64,000 nt of DNA from Xanthomonas arboricola pv. guizotiae (lineage in GTDB: Bacteria; Pseudomonadota; Gammaproteobacteria; Xanthomonadales; Xanthomonadaceae). Made by a program: the position numbers and the translations under genes. The notes beneath the pieces were generated by a model. It did not search any database. It worked only from the letters and a program-made list of their open reading frames with translations, and had not been told where the DNA came from. The stretch is from contig NZ_MDSK01000009.1 of the NCBI RefSeq assembly GCF_002940205.1, positions 1-64,000 on the forward strand. The letters are read 5' to 3'. This document shows, one piece after another, positions 33,704 through 42,596 of this stretch. How positions within the stretch are numbered: the first letter of the stretch is position 1; each line of letters opens with the position of its first letter.

Positions 33704-35218
33704 ATGGGACATCTGAAGCCGATGAGCGCAAGCCGCGTTACGACTGGTACCGCGGGGCTTGACACCATTCTGCGCGGCGGACTGCCGCCCAACCGCCTGT
33801 ACCTGCTGGAAGGCCAGCCGGGCTCGGGGAAGACCACCGCGTCGCTGCAGTTCCTGCTCGATGGCGCTGCCAAGGACGAGAGCTGTCTGTATGTGACCTT
33901 GTCGGAGACCATCGACGAGCTCAACGAAGTGGCCGCTTCGCACGACTGGTCGCTGGAGGCGCTGCATGTCTTCGAGCTGGCGTCGGCCGAGGCGTTTCTG
34001 GGCGATGGACGCCAGCAGTCCATTCTGCATCCGTGGGAAATGGAGCTGGATGGCACCATCAAGCTGATCCAGTCCGAAGTGGACCGGGTCAAACCGACGC
34101 GTGTGGTGTTCGACTCGTTGTCCGAGTTGCGCCTGCTGGCGCAGGATTCGCTGCGCTACCGGCGTCAGGTGCTGGCGCTCAAGCAGTTCTTTGCGCCGCG
34201 CAACATCACCGTGTTCCTGGTCGATGACCTCACCGGCGAAAACGGCGAACGCGACGCGCACCTGCACAGCCTGTGCCATGGGGTGATTTCGCTGGAACGC
34301 ATGACGCTGGATTTCGGCGCGGCGCGCCGGCGCATGCAGGTGCAGAAACTGCGTGGCGTGGATTTCATCGCCGGCTACCACGACATCACCATCACCACCG
34401 GTGGCATGCGGATCTTTCCGCGGCTGATCGCCTCCGATCACCATGTGCCGTTCATCGGCGATCCGGTGTCCAGTGGCGTGGCGCGTATCGATGCGCTGCT
34501 GCACGGCGGGCCGCTGCGCGGCACCAGCACGCTGCTGACCGGGCCTGCCGGTTCCGGCAAGACCAATATCGCGCTGCAGTACGTGACCGCCGCCTGCGAG
34601 CGCGGCGAGCATTGCTGCATCCTGGAATTCGACGAGCGTACCGGCACCTTGCTGACACGTGCCGAGAGCCTGGGCATGGATCTGCACAAGTATCTGGACG
34701 CGGGCCTGCTGGAACTGCATCAGATGGATCCGGCCGAGCTGACCCCGGGCGAGTTTGCCTGGGCAGTGCGGGCCAGCGTGGAAGAGCGCGGCTGCCGCGT
34801 GCTGGTGATCGACAGCCTCAACGGCTACCTCACCTCGATGCCGCAGGAAAAGCAGCTGATGCTGCAGATGCACGAGCTGCTGTCCTACCTCAACCAGAGC
34901 GGTGTGACCACGTTCCTGGTCAATCCGCAGTACGGCCTGGTCGGCACGATGTCCACCGGCAACCTCAACATCTCCTACATGGCCGACACCGTCATCCTGT
35001 TCCGGTTCTTCGAGGCGCAAGGGCGCATCCGCAAGGCCTTGTCGGTGATCAAGAACCGCAGCGGCGCGCATGAGGATGCGATCCGCGAGTTGCGCATCGG
35101 CACGGGCGGTATCCATCTGAGCGAGCCGTTGGAGAAATTCCACGGCGTACTGACCGGTACTCCGCATTTCGTGGGGGACGATACGCCGTTGCTGGATCGT
35201 CCACTTGACTACCTGTGA
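33704..35218 (+). CDS. KaiC-like double-ATPase
   Basis: The 504-residue protein has two RecA-type ATPase halves. CI has Walker A GQPGSGKTT at residues 37-45, and CII has TGPAGSGKT near 280-288. The catalytic Glu region reads LSETIDEL in CI and FDERTGTL in CII, so one of each paired acidic residues is changed relative to cyanobacterial KaiC. In CII the segment aligned to the KaiC phosphorylation sites reads NISYMADT, giving Ser424-Tyr425 in place of Ser-Thr. No KaiA or KaiB gene is nearby. The next gene, a hybrid kinase, overlaps by 14 bases, so the pair is translationally linked. Non-cyanobacterial KaiC proteins of this type are thought to act in stress or signalling pathways and not as a full clock. 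Confidence 0.88.
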   Translation: MGHLKPMSASRVTTGTAGLDTILRGGLPPNRLYLLEGQPGSGKTTASLQFLLDGAAKDESCLYVTLSETIDELNEVAASHDWSLEALHVFELASAEAFLGDGRQQSILHPWEMELDGTIKLIQSEVDRVKPTRVVFDSLSELRLLAQDSLRYRRQVLALKQFFAPRNITVFLVDDLTGENGERDAHLHSLCHGVISLERMTLDFGAARRRMQVQKLRGVDFIAGYHDITITTGGMRIFPRLIASDHHVPFIGDPVSSGVARIDALLHGGPLRGTSTLLTGPAGSGKTNIALQYVTAACERGEHCCILEFDERTGTLLTRAESLGMDLHKYLDAGLLELHQMDPAELTPGEFAWAVRASVEERGCRVLVIDSLNGYLTSMPQEKQLMLQMHELLSYLNQSGVTTFLVNPQYGLVGTMSTGNLNISYMADTVILFRFFEAQGRIRKALSVIKNRSGAHEDAIRELRIGTGGIHLSEPLEKFHGVLTGTPHFVGDDTPLLDRPLDYL

Positions 35219-37277
35219 CGCGGATGGATCCATCGTCCACATCATCGCCCCGTTCGGCCGCGATGCGGAGAGCATTGCCGGCATCGTCGGCCAGCGCGGA
35301 CTGACGCGCCGGGTGTACGGCTCGCTGGCTGCGCTGGCCGACGACCTGCTCGATAGCTCCGGCGTAGTGGTGTTGACCGAGGAAGCGGTCGGTGGCGATC
35401 TGCAGCAGCTTTCGCACATCCTGCAGAGCCAGGCCGCCTGGTCGGATATTCCGTTCGTGCTGCTGCGTGCGCCGCGCGGCAGCCACAGCGGGCGTCAGGC
35501 CACACTGCCGCCGGAAGTGACCAATGTCATCGAACTGGAACGGCCGCTGAGTTCAGCGTCGTTGCTGAGCGCGATTTCCACCGCCTTGCGATCGCGCCAG
35601 AAGCAGTTCGTGATCCGCGACCAGATGGCGCAGTTGGCCGAAGGCAAAATGGCCCTGATGTCGAGCGAGGCCGAGCTGCGCCGCGTCACCGATGCGCTGC
35701 CGGTGCTGATCGCCTTCATCGACAAGCATCTGGTGTACCGCTTCGCCAACCGCTCGTATGAAGACTGGATCGGCATCCCGCCTGCCGAGGTGATCGGGCG
35801 CCCGATGGGGGACGTAGTGGGGCCGGCGGTGGTGCAGCAGCGCCGCGCCTGGATCGAGGCCGCACTGGCCGGGCGGGCGTTGACGGTGGAGGCCAGCTGG
35901 CCGCACGCCGACGGACGCCGGCGTGATGCGGAGATCCGCTACATGCCGCGCCTGGATGCGGACGGCCAGGTGGACGGCTTTCATGTGTTTGCCACCGACA
36001 TCACCGCGCGCGCGCTGGCGCTGGAATCGATCCAGCAGCAGGCCAGCCTGCTCGAGGTCAAGGTGGCCGAGCGCACTGCCGAGCTGCAGCAGCAGATGCT
36101 GGCACGCGAGTCCAGCGAAGCGGCATTGCGCCAGGCGCAGAAGATGGAAGCGGTGGGCCAGCTGACCGGCGGCATCGCACACGACTTCAACAACATGCTG
36201 ACCGGCATCCTGTCGGCGCTGGATCTGGCGCGCCTGCGCATCGACCAGGGCCGCACCGAAGGGCTGGGCCGCTTTCTGGACGTGGCGTCGGCCTCGGCCC
36301 TGCGCGCGGCCGCGCTGACGCAACGGCTGCTGGCGTTTTCGCGCCGGCAATCGCTGGAAGCGCGGCATCTGCATCTGAACGACCTGGTGGTGTCGCTGCA
36401 GGAATTGCTGGCGCGCACGCTGGGCGAATCGGTGCATCTGGAAACCGATCTGCAGGCGGACCTGCCGCAGGCCTATGTCGACGAAAACCAGCTGGAGAGC
36501 GCACTGCTCAACCTGGCGATCAATGCCCGCGATGCGATGCCCACTGGCGGGCGGTTGCGCATCGCCACCCGGCAGTTGCAGGTCCAAGCGCAGCCCCTGG
36601 AACTGGGCCGCGGGGTGACGCTGGCGCCGGGCAATTACGCGATGGTGGCGGTGACCGACAGCGGCGTCGGCATGTCGGCCGACGTGCTGGAGCGTGTGTT
36701 CGAACCGTTCTACACCACCAAGCCGATCGGGCAGGGCACCGGACTGGGCATGTCGATGATCTACGGTTTCATGCAGCAGTCCAATGGCCAGGTATGGGTG
36801 GAGTCCGAGCTGGGGAAGGGCACCACGGTGAGCCTGTACCTGCCCGCCGGTCTCCATCCGCAGGCGCTGTCGCCGCGACCGCAAGCCGGTGCGGTGGTGG
36901 CCGGGCGCGGCCAGCAGGTGCTGGTGGTGGAAGACGACGAACAGGTGCGACTGCTGGTGACCGAGCTGCTCAACGAGTTGGGCTACGAGGCCGATGTGGT
37001 GGCCGACGCCGATGCGGCGCTGCCGATCCTGGCCTCGCAGCGGCGCATCGATCTGCTGGTGACCGATGTGGGCCTGCCCGGACTCAACGGGCGCCAGTTG
37101 GCCGAGATCGCGCGGCAGTCGCGGCGGGATCTGCCGGTGATCTTCATGACCGGCTATGCGGAAACCGCGCGCGATCGCGGCGAGTTTCTAGCCGACGGCA
37201 TGAGCATGATCGCCAAGCCGTTTACGCTGGGCGAGTTCAGCGGAAAGCTGCAGGAGGTGCTGGGGCCGTCGGGCTGA
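35205..37277 (+). CDS. hybrid sensor histidine kinase paired with KaiC-like protein
   Basis: The 690-residue protein begins with about 120 residues resembling a receiver-like (pseudo-receiver) fold (IIAPFGRDAESIAGIVGQRGL) without the phospho-acceptor pattern. A PAS domain follows (residues about 155-275), then HisKA with His326 in GGIAHDFNN, HATPase with AINARDAMP and GTGLGMSMIYGF, and a receiver with Asp621 in LLVTDVGLPG. The only in-frame start near the front is TTG 35205, inside the end of the KaiC-like gene; an in-frame GTG lies about 35 codons later. The overlap implies coupling to the KaiC-like protein, so the kinase may read its state, as SasA does in cyanobacteria. That role is inferred. 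Confidence 0.85.
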   Translation: MTTCDADGSIVHIIAPFGRDAESIAGIVGQRGLTRRVYGSLAALADDLLDSSGVVVLTEEAVGGDLQQLSHILQSQAAWSDIPFVLLRAPRGSHSGRQATLPPEVTNVIELERPLSSASLLSAISTALRSRQKQFVIRDQMAQLAEGKMALMSSEAELRRVTDALPVLIAFIDKHLVYRFANRSYEDWIGIPPAEVIGRPMGDVVGPAVVQQRRAWIEAALAGRALTVEASWPHADGRRRDAEIRYMPRLDADGQVDGFHVFATDITARALALESIQQQASLLEVKVAERTAELQQQMLARESSEAALRQAQKMEAVGQLTGGIAHDFNNMLTGILSALDLARLRIDQGRTEGLGRFLDVASASALRAAALTQRLLAFSRRQSLEARHLHLNDLVVSLQELLARTLGESVHLETDLQADLPQAYVDENQLESALLNLAINARDAMPTGGRLRIATRQLQVQAQPLELGRGVTLAPGNYAMVAVTDSGVGMSADVLERVFEPFYTTKPIGQGTGLGMSMIYGFMQQSNGQVWVESELGKGTTVSLYLPAGLHPQALSPRPQAGAVVAGRGQQVLVVEDDEQVRLLVTELLNELGYEADVVADADAALPILASQRRIDLLVTDVGLPGLNGRQLAEIARQSRRDLPVIFMTGYAETARDRGEFLADGMSMIAKPFTLGEFSGKLQEVLGPSG

Positions 37278-37372
37278 TTGGATTGCGCGGTCAATCGCGC
37301 CTGACACCACGCGTGCGCTGCCGTCGGCGGGGGGCGTGGCGTGGTTGAACGCGGTAACAACTCGCCGCCGCT

Positions 37373-38071
37373 TCAGGGCGCTGCGCGCCCGGATTGCCGC
37401 GCACTGGCCAGCGTCTCGGCCACGGCGATCTTGTCGGCCACCGCCTTCTGCATCGGCGAGCCGGCATCGAGCAAGCCATGCAGATGCCGCCAGTGCTCGC
37501 TGGCGGCGCGGTAATCGTGCTGCTGAAAATCGCTGATGCCCAGCAGCCACAGGCCGCGTTGGTGATCCGGCTCGCGTGCGACCACCTGTTGCAGGCGGCT
37601 GCGCGAGTCGGCGTCGATGGCGAAATCGCTGCGCGTGGCCATGTTCGCGGCCACCCAGCCGACGATGGCGGCGCTGAGATCCGGCGCGATTTTGAGCGCT
37701 TGCGCATAGGCCTCGCGCGCATCGGCGGGGCGGTTGTCCTGCTCGTGGGTCCTGGCTTGCTGCATCCACGATTCCAACGCCTGCTCCTGCGCAGCGTCGG
37801 CGTTGGCCTCTGCGGCCCGCGCTTGCTCACCCGCGGTGGCGGCAGGCGCGTCTGTCGGTTGCGCCGTCGCATACACACGCCGTGCGATCGCATCCGGCGT
37901 TCCGACCAGCCGATACAAGCCGGCTGTGGCGATCGGCAAGCCGAGCACCAGCACAATCGGCAGGCTGTAGCGTGCATTGCCCTTGCGCGCGGGCTGGCGC
38001 AGCAACGGCACCAACACCAACAGCAAGGCGATGACCACCAGCGCGGCGCTTGCGATATAGAAACCGGTCAT
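37373..38071 (-). CDS. ccmI: CcmI-like cytochrome c biogenesis protein
   Basis: The 232-residue protein has an N-terminal membrane helix (FYIASAALVVIALLLVLVPLL), a second helix around residues 38-54 (SLPIVLVLGLPIATAGLYRL), and a C-terminal TPR-like part (DAREAYAQALKIAPDLSAAI, EPDHQRGLWLLGISDFQQHD). CcmI/CycH binds apocytochrome c and brings it to the ligation complex in the periplasm. It is short compared with some full CcmI proteins. Its ATG at 38071 shares bases with the CcmH stop (TGATG), and GGAGG lies upstream, so ccmI is the last gene of the run. Confidence 0.82.
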   Translation of the reverse strand: MTGFYIASAALVVIALLLVLVPLLRQPARKGNARYSLPIVLVLGLPIATAGLYRLVGTPDAIARRVYATAQPTDAPAATAGEQARAAEANADAAQEQALESWMQQARTHEQDNRPADAREAYAQALKIAPDLSAAIVGWVAANMATRSDFAIDADSRSRLQQVVAREPDHQRGLWLLGISDFQQHDYRAASEHWRHLHGLLDAGSPMQKAVADKIAVAETLASARQSGRAAP

Positions 38072-38568
38072 CACCATTCTTCCTCCGGTTGCGGCGCCAC
38101 CGGCGTGCCGGCGCGCGCACGTTTGCGCACGGTATGGATCACCACGCCCGCACCGGCACCTAGCAGCAGCAACGGACCGAACCACAGCAGCCAGGTGCCG
38201 CGCCTGACCGGCGGGTCGTACAGCACGAAGTCCGAATAGCGATCGACCATGTACTGCTTGATCTGCGCATCGCTCCTGCCGGCCTGCAACTGCGCGAACA
38301 CCTGGTGGCGCAGGTCACGCGCGAGCTCGGCGTTGGAGTCGGCCAGGTTCTCGTTCTGGCACACCAGGCAGCGCAACTGCGCGGTCAGGCGCTGATAACG
38401 CGCTTCGTCGCTGCGGTTCTTGAACGGCAGCGGGTCCACCGCCTGCGCAGCCAGCGGCGGCGCAAGCAGCACGCCCAGCAGCAGCACCAGCAGCAGCACC
38501 AGCAGCAGACGCAGTTGCCGGCCGTGCATGCGCCAGTACCAGCGCCAAACCCAGCGCGCCGCCGTCAC
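38071..38568 (-). CDS. ccmH: CcmH/CycL-type thiol oxidoreductase
   Basis: The 165-residue protein has an N-terminal signal or membrane segment rich in Leu (about residues 18-41), the CcmH active site LRCLVCQN, the trailing YSDFVLYDPP motif and one C-terminal membrane helix (LLWFGPLLLLGAGAGVVIH). CcmH reduces apocytochrome cysteines for heme attachment. The GTG at 38568 overlaps the CcmG stop (GTGA); an ATG at 38529 would start directly before the signal helix. The gene overlaps ccmI at the other end. Confidence 0.9.
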   Translation of the reverse strand: MTAARWVWRWYWRMHGRQLRLLLVLLLVLLLGVLLAPPLAAQAVDPLPFKNRSDEARYQRLTAQLRCLVCQNENLADSNAELARDLRHQVFAQLQAGRSDAQIKQYMVDRYSDFVLYDPPVRRGTWLLWFGPLLLLGAGAGVVIHTVRKRARAGTPVAPQPEEEW

Positions 38569-39107
38569 CGCGTGCCCTTGGGCAGTGCGGCGATGGCGGG
38601 CAGCAGCTCGTCGTTGATGACCGCGGGCGTGAGCACGCCGATGTGCTTGTAGCGGATCACGCCTTGCGCATCGATCAGGAAACTCTCCGGCGCACCGTAT
38701 ACACCGAAATCGATCGCGGTCTGGCCGGCTTCATCGGCAATCACCAACGCATACGGATTGCCGTACTGCGCGAGCCAGGCCGTGGCGTCGGCAGGCGCGT
38801 CCTTGTAGTTGTAGCCGATCAGCGCCACCCCGAGCCGGCTGGCCTGCGCCATCAGCACCGGATGTTCGTGCACGCATTCGGCGCACCAGCTGCCGAACAC
38901 GTTGAGGACATAGGGCTTGCCCAGCAGCTGGTCGCGGCTGACGCGTTGCTCGGGCCGATCCAGCCGCGGCAGCGAGAACGCCGGTGCCGGCTTGCCGATC
39001 AACGGCGAGGGCACATCGCGCGGGTTGTGCTGCATCGTCCAGTAGATGCCGAAGCCGAACAGCGCCGCCAGCAACAGAAAACCCAGCAAGGGCAGCAGAC
39101 GGTTCAT
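38565..39107 (-). CDS. ccmG: CcmG/DsbE thioredoxin-like protein
   Basis: The 180-residue protein is a membrane-anchored thioredoxin of the CcmG/DsbE type: N-terminal helix LLPLLGFLLLAALFGFGIYW, substrate-side motif GKPAPAFSLPRL, then active site WCAEC in FGSWCAECVHEHP and the cis-Pro region APESFLID. It keeps apocytochrome thiols reduced. The ATG overlaps the CcmF stop (ATGA), and its stop overlaps the CcmH start, so the genes are tightly coupled. Confidence 0.92.
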   Translation of the reverse strand: MNRLLPLLGFLLLAALFGFGIYWTMQHNPRDVPSPLIGKPAPAFSLPRLDRPEQRVSRDQLLGKPYVLNVFGSWCAECVHEHPVLMAQASRLGVALIGYNYKDAPADATAWLAQYGNPYALVIADEAGQTAIDFGVYGAPESFLIDAQGVIRYKHIGVLTPAVINDELLPAIAALPKGTR

Positions 39108-41092
39108 GCGTGCGATTCCTGCGCAGTGACACTGGTGCGGTGTGCCGGTGCCGTGGCCGCCGTCGTGGCGAGCGCCGGCGCACGGAACCGACGGGCGCAG
39201 GCGCTGACGAAGCCGCCCAGCATCATCAGCAGGCCGCCGGCCCAGATCCAGCGGATGAAGGGTTTGTAGTACAGCCGCAGCGTCCAGTCGTACTCGATGT
39301 GCTGATCGTCCAGCGGCTCGCCGAGCGCGACATACAGATCGCGGGTGATACCGGGGTCGATCGCCGACTCGGTCTGGATGCGCTCGCTGCTGTACAGGCG
39401 TTTTTGCGGGTGCAGTTGCGCGACCAGCTGGCCATCGTGGCTGACCTGCACGCTGCCTTGTTCGGCCTTCCAGTTCGGCCCGTCGATCAGTTGCACGCCG
39501 TCGAAGCGGAAGGCGTAACCGGCGATCTCGGCGGTCTGCCCGGGCGACAGCCGCACGTCGCGTTCGACCGACAGGCTTTCCGACACCAGCACGCCGGCCA
39601 CGAACACCGCCACGCCCGCATGCGCGAGCAGCATGCCGGCCATTTCCGCCGGAAACCGCCGGCCGCGCGGCATCTCGCGCCAGCGCTTGTACATGTACAG
39701 CGCGGTGCCGGCCGCCACCCATGCGGCAACGCCGATCCCGGCGATCGCCCTGGGCTGGCCCTCGGCAAACAGGCTGCCGACCAGCGCACAGGCGACTGCG
39801 GCGATGCCGGCGCGCGTGCCCAGTGCCTGCAACGGCGCCGCCTCGGCCTTGCCCCAGCGCAGATAGGGGCCGAACGGCAGCAACAGCATCACCGGCAACA
39901 TCAGCAGCGGGAACAGCAAGCCGAAGTAGGGCGGCCCCACCGACACCTTGCCCAGGCCGAAGGCATCGGCCACCAGCGGAAACAAGGTGCCCAGCAACAC
40001 CATCGCCGCCGCCACGGTGAGCAGCAGGTTGCCGACCAGGATGGCGGTCTCGCGCGAGGCGGCGGCGAACGGTTTGCCGCTGGCGATCCGGGGCGCGCGC
40101 AGCGCATACAGCAGCAACGAGCCGCCGACCACCGCGATCAGGAAGATCAGGATGTACAGGCCACGGCGCGGATCGGCGGCGAAGGCGTGCACCGAGGTCA
40201 GCACGCCCGAGCGCACCAGGAAGGTGCCCAGCAACGACAGCGAGAACGCCAGGATCGACAGCAGGATGGTCCAGGCGCGCAGGCTGCCGCGTTTTTCGGT
40301 GACCGCCTGGGTGTGGATCAGCGCGGTGCCGACCAGCCACGGCATGAAGCTGGCGTTTTCCACCGGGTCCCAGAACCACCAGCCGCCCCAGCCCAGCTCC
40401 GCGTACGCCCACCAGCTGCCGGCGACGATGCCGGCAGTGAGGCAGGCCCAGGCCACGTTGGTCCACGGCCGCGCCCAGCGCACCCAGGCCTGTTCCAGCT
40501 CGCCGCCCAGCAAGGCCGCCACCGCAAACGCGAACGCCACCGAGAAGCCGACATAGCCGGTGTACAGCACCGGCGGGTGGAAGGTCATGCCCGGGTCCTG
40601 CAGCACCGGATTGAGTTCGTTGCCATCCAGCGGAATCGGCGACAGCCGCGCGAACGGATTGGAGGTCAGCAGGATGAAGGCCAGAAAGCCCACCGACACC
40701 AGCCCCAGCACCGCCAGCACGCGCGCGGCAAAATGCTGCGGCAGATGCCGGCTGAAGGCGGCCAGCAACAGCGTCCAGCTCGACAGGATCGCGATCCACA
40801 GCAGCAACGAGCCTTCGTGCGCGCCCCACACCGCGGCGAAGCGGTAGTACCAGGGCAGGGCGATATTGGCGTTGTCGGCGACATAGCGCACTGAAAAATC
40901 CAGCGACAGCAGCGACCAGGCGAGCAGTCCGAACGCCATCCACACGAACAGCGCCTGACCGACCGCGGCCGGCCGCGCGATGCCCATCAACGCGCCACTG
41001 CCGCGCCAAGCGCCGATCAGCGGCAGCACGCCCTGGGCGAGCGAGAGCAGTAATGCCAGGATCAGGGCGATCTGGCCGAGTTCAGGCGTCAT
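39104..41092 (-). CDS. ccmF: CcmF heme lyase subunit
   Basis: The 662-residue protein is of full CcmF length, with many membrane helices and the WWD-type region YAELGWGGWWFWDPVENASF near residue 230. Nearby conserved His positions (for example HEGSLLLW and HPPVLYTGY) probably hold heme. CcmF works with CcmH to attach heme to apocytochrome c. It overlaps ccmG by four bases; ccmE is 62 bases upstream. Confidence 0.95.
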   Translation of the reverse strand: MTPELGQIALILALLLSLAQGVLPLIGAWRGSGALMGIARPAAVGQALFVWMAFGLLAWSLLSLDFSVRYVADNANIALPWYYRFAAVWGAHEGSLLLWIAILSSWTLLLAAFSRHLPQHFAARVLAVLGLVSVGFLAFILLTSNPFARLSPIPLDGNELNPVLQDPGMTFHPPVLYTGYVGFSVAFAFAVAALLGGELEQAWVRWARPWTNVAWACLTAGIVAGSWWAYAELGWGGWWFWDPVENASFMPWLVGTALIHTQAVTEKRGSLRAWTILLSILAFSLSLLGTFLVRSGVLTSVHAFAADPRRGLYILIFLIAVVGGSLLLYALRAPRIASGKPFAAASRETAILVGNLLLTVAAAMVLLGTLFPLVADAFGLGKVSVGPPYFGLLFPLLMLPVMLLLPFGPYLRWGKAEAAPLQALGTRAGIAAVACALVGSLFAEGQPRAIAGIGVAAWVAAGTALYMYKRWREMPRGRRFPAEMAGMLLAHAGVAVFVAGVLVSESLSVERDVRLSPGQTAEIAGYAFRFDGVQLIDGPNWKAEQGSVQVSHDGQLVAQLHPQKRLYSSERIQTESAIDPGITRDLYVALGEPLDDQHIEYDWTLRLYYKPFIRWIWAGGLLMMLGGFVSACARRFRAPALATTAATAPAHRTSVTAQESHA

Positions 41093-41154
41093 GGGCGAAT
41101 CGCATCGTGCAGCGAAGAGGAATCATCGAGGGAAGGAACAGCCTGCGCGCCGCA

Positions 41155-41625
41155 TCAGCGCGGCGCAGACAGCGGCACCGCGGCGGCGGGAATCGGCTTG
41201 CCGACATGGCCTTCGGCCATCGCGTCCTTCAGTTCCTTCGGCATATAGGTTTCGTCGTGCTTGGCCAGCACTTCGTTGGCGACGAAGCGCCCACCCTGCA
41301 TGCGCCCGTTGGCGATCACCGACTGGTTGTCGCGGAACAGGTCCGGAAGAATGCCGGTGTACTCGACCTGCGTCGCGGCATGCCTGTCGATCACGGTGAA
41401 GTGGACGGTGAGACTGTCGGTGGCGCGCTGGATCGAGCCGGCCTTGACCATGCCGCCGAGGCGGAATTGCCGGTAGCTGGCCGCCTCGCCGGCATGCACC
41501 TGGCTGGGCGTGAACAGGTAGCTCATGTTCCGCTGCAGCGCGAGCACGATCAGCGTGACCGCCAATGCCGCAGCGGCGAGCGCGCCGATCACCAGCCACA
41601 GGCGTTGCTTGCGGGTGGCGTTCAT
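41155..41625 (-). CDS. ccmE: CcmE heme chaperone
   Basis: The 156-residue protein has an N-terminal membrane anchor (residues about 9-30) and the heme-binding segment [11 protein letters not shown], whose His becomes covalently bound to heme. Length and pattern are typical. It carries heme in the periplasm from the CcmC complex to CcmF. Its ATG overlaps the CcmD stop. Confidence 0.95.
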   Translation of the reverse strand: MNATRKQRLWLVIGALAAAALAVTLIVLALQRNMSYLFTPSQVHAGEAASYRQFRLGGMVKAGSIQRATDSLTVHFTVIDRHAATQVEYTGILPDLFRDNQSVIANGRMQGGRFVANEVLAKHDETYMPKELKDAMAEGHVGKPIPAAAVPLSAPR

Positions 41626-41831
41626 GGGGCGTCACGCTCCAGCGGCGCTGTTGCCGACAGCTCGCGCGTGCGCCGCGGCGTTTGCCGTTGCAGCTGGCCG
41701 CGCAGCTCACGCGGCAGCCGGCGGCGACGCAACCATGGCGATGCCAGGTCGGCCAGCAGCACCAGCACGAACAGCGCGTACGCGGTCCACACGTATTGCC
41801 CGTAACCGCCCATCGCCAGCAGGGTCGTCAT
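41622..41831 (-). CDS. ccmD: CcmD small membrane protein
   Basis: The 69-residue protein has one membrane helix ([26 protein letters not shown]) followed by a basic tail, the usual CcmD pattern. It stabilises CcmC/CcmE interaction. It overlaps ccmC at its start (ATGA) and ccmE at its end (ATGA). It is too short to be scored alone, but position between ccmC and ccmE makes the call sound. Confidence 0.85.
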   Translation of the reverse strand: MTTLLAMGGYGQYVWTAYALFVLVLLADLASPWLRRRRLPRELRGQLQRQTPRRTRELSATAPLERDAP

Positions 41832-42586
41832 GCGGTGTGCTCCGTCAACACGATGCGGCGCGCCCAGTCCTTGCCGCTTTCCAGGGCGAGCAGGTCCACG
41901 CGCACGCGGCCGAACAGGCTGGCCAGGTAATAGCACTTGGTCGCCAGCGTCATCGTCAGCAGCGGCCACAGCATGTCCGCGCTCATCGTGGAGGGGCCGA
42001 GCAGGCGCACGGTGGAGCCCTGGTGCAGCGTGTTCCACCACACCACCGAGTAATGCACGATCGGCAGATTCACCAGGCCCACCAATGCCAGCAAGCCGGC
42101 CGCACGCATCGCCTGGCGGCGGTCTTCCACCGCGTGGTACAAGCCGAGCACGCCCAGATACAGGAACAGCAGCAGCAACTCGGAGGTCAGCCGCGCATCC
42201 CAGGTCCACCAGGTGCCCCACATCGGCTTGCCCCACAGCGAGCCGGTGCACAAGGTGATGAAGGTGAAGGCCGCGCCGATCGGCGCCGAGGCCATGGTCA
42301 CCACCTCGGCCAGCTTGATCCGCCATACCAGTGCGATGAAGGCCGCCACGCCCATCGCCGCGTAGATGAACAGGCTCATCCAGGCGCTGGGTACGTGGAT
42401 GAAGATGATGCGGTAGGCATCGTGCTGCTGGTAATCCGGCGGCGCCAGCACCAGCCCACCGTAGGCGGCCACCGCAGCAAGCAACAGCGCCAGGCCCAAG
42501 GCCCACGGACGCACGCGTCCGGCCACGCGATAGAAGCTCGGCGGCGAGCTGAGTCTGTGCAGCCACAAGGGAATCCACTTGGCCAT
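41828..42586 (-). CDS. ccmC: CcmC heme exporter/handling subunit
   Basis: The 252-residue protein has six predicted membrane helices and the tryptophan-rich WWD motif GTWWTWDARLTSE near residue 126, flanked by His residues (IIFIHVPSAW and VHYSVVWWNTLHQG). CcmC loads heme onto CcmE. The ccmA and ccmB genes normally found just upstream are missing; a subtilase gene ends 10 bases before ccmC in the same direction. Confidence 0.94.
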   Translation of the reverse strand: MAKWIPLWLHRLSSPPSFYRVAGRVRPWALGLALLLAAVAAYGGLVLAPPDYQQHDAYRIIFIHVPSAWMSLFIYAAMGVAAFIALVWRIKLAEVVTMASAPIGAAFTFITLCTGSLWGKPMWGTWWTWDARLTSELLLLFLYLGVLGLYHAVEDRRQAMRAAGLLALVGLVNLPIVHYSVVWWNTLHQGSTVRLLGPSTMSADMLWPLLTMTLATKCYYLASLFGRVRVDLLALESGKDWARRIVLTEHTA

Positions 42587-42596
42587 GCCGGTGTCG

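Noticed and set aside
33653-35419. 588-codon minus-strand frame opposite the KaiC-like gene
   Set aside because: Composition is unlike a protein and the plus strand holds an intact double ATPase.
38565-41009. 814-codon minus-strand frame that looks like a fusion ending in CcmG
   Set aside because: The upstream part is CcmF coding DNA read in another frame; the CcmG start overlaps the CcmF stop, so there is no fusion.
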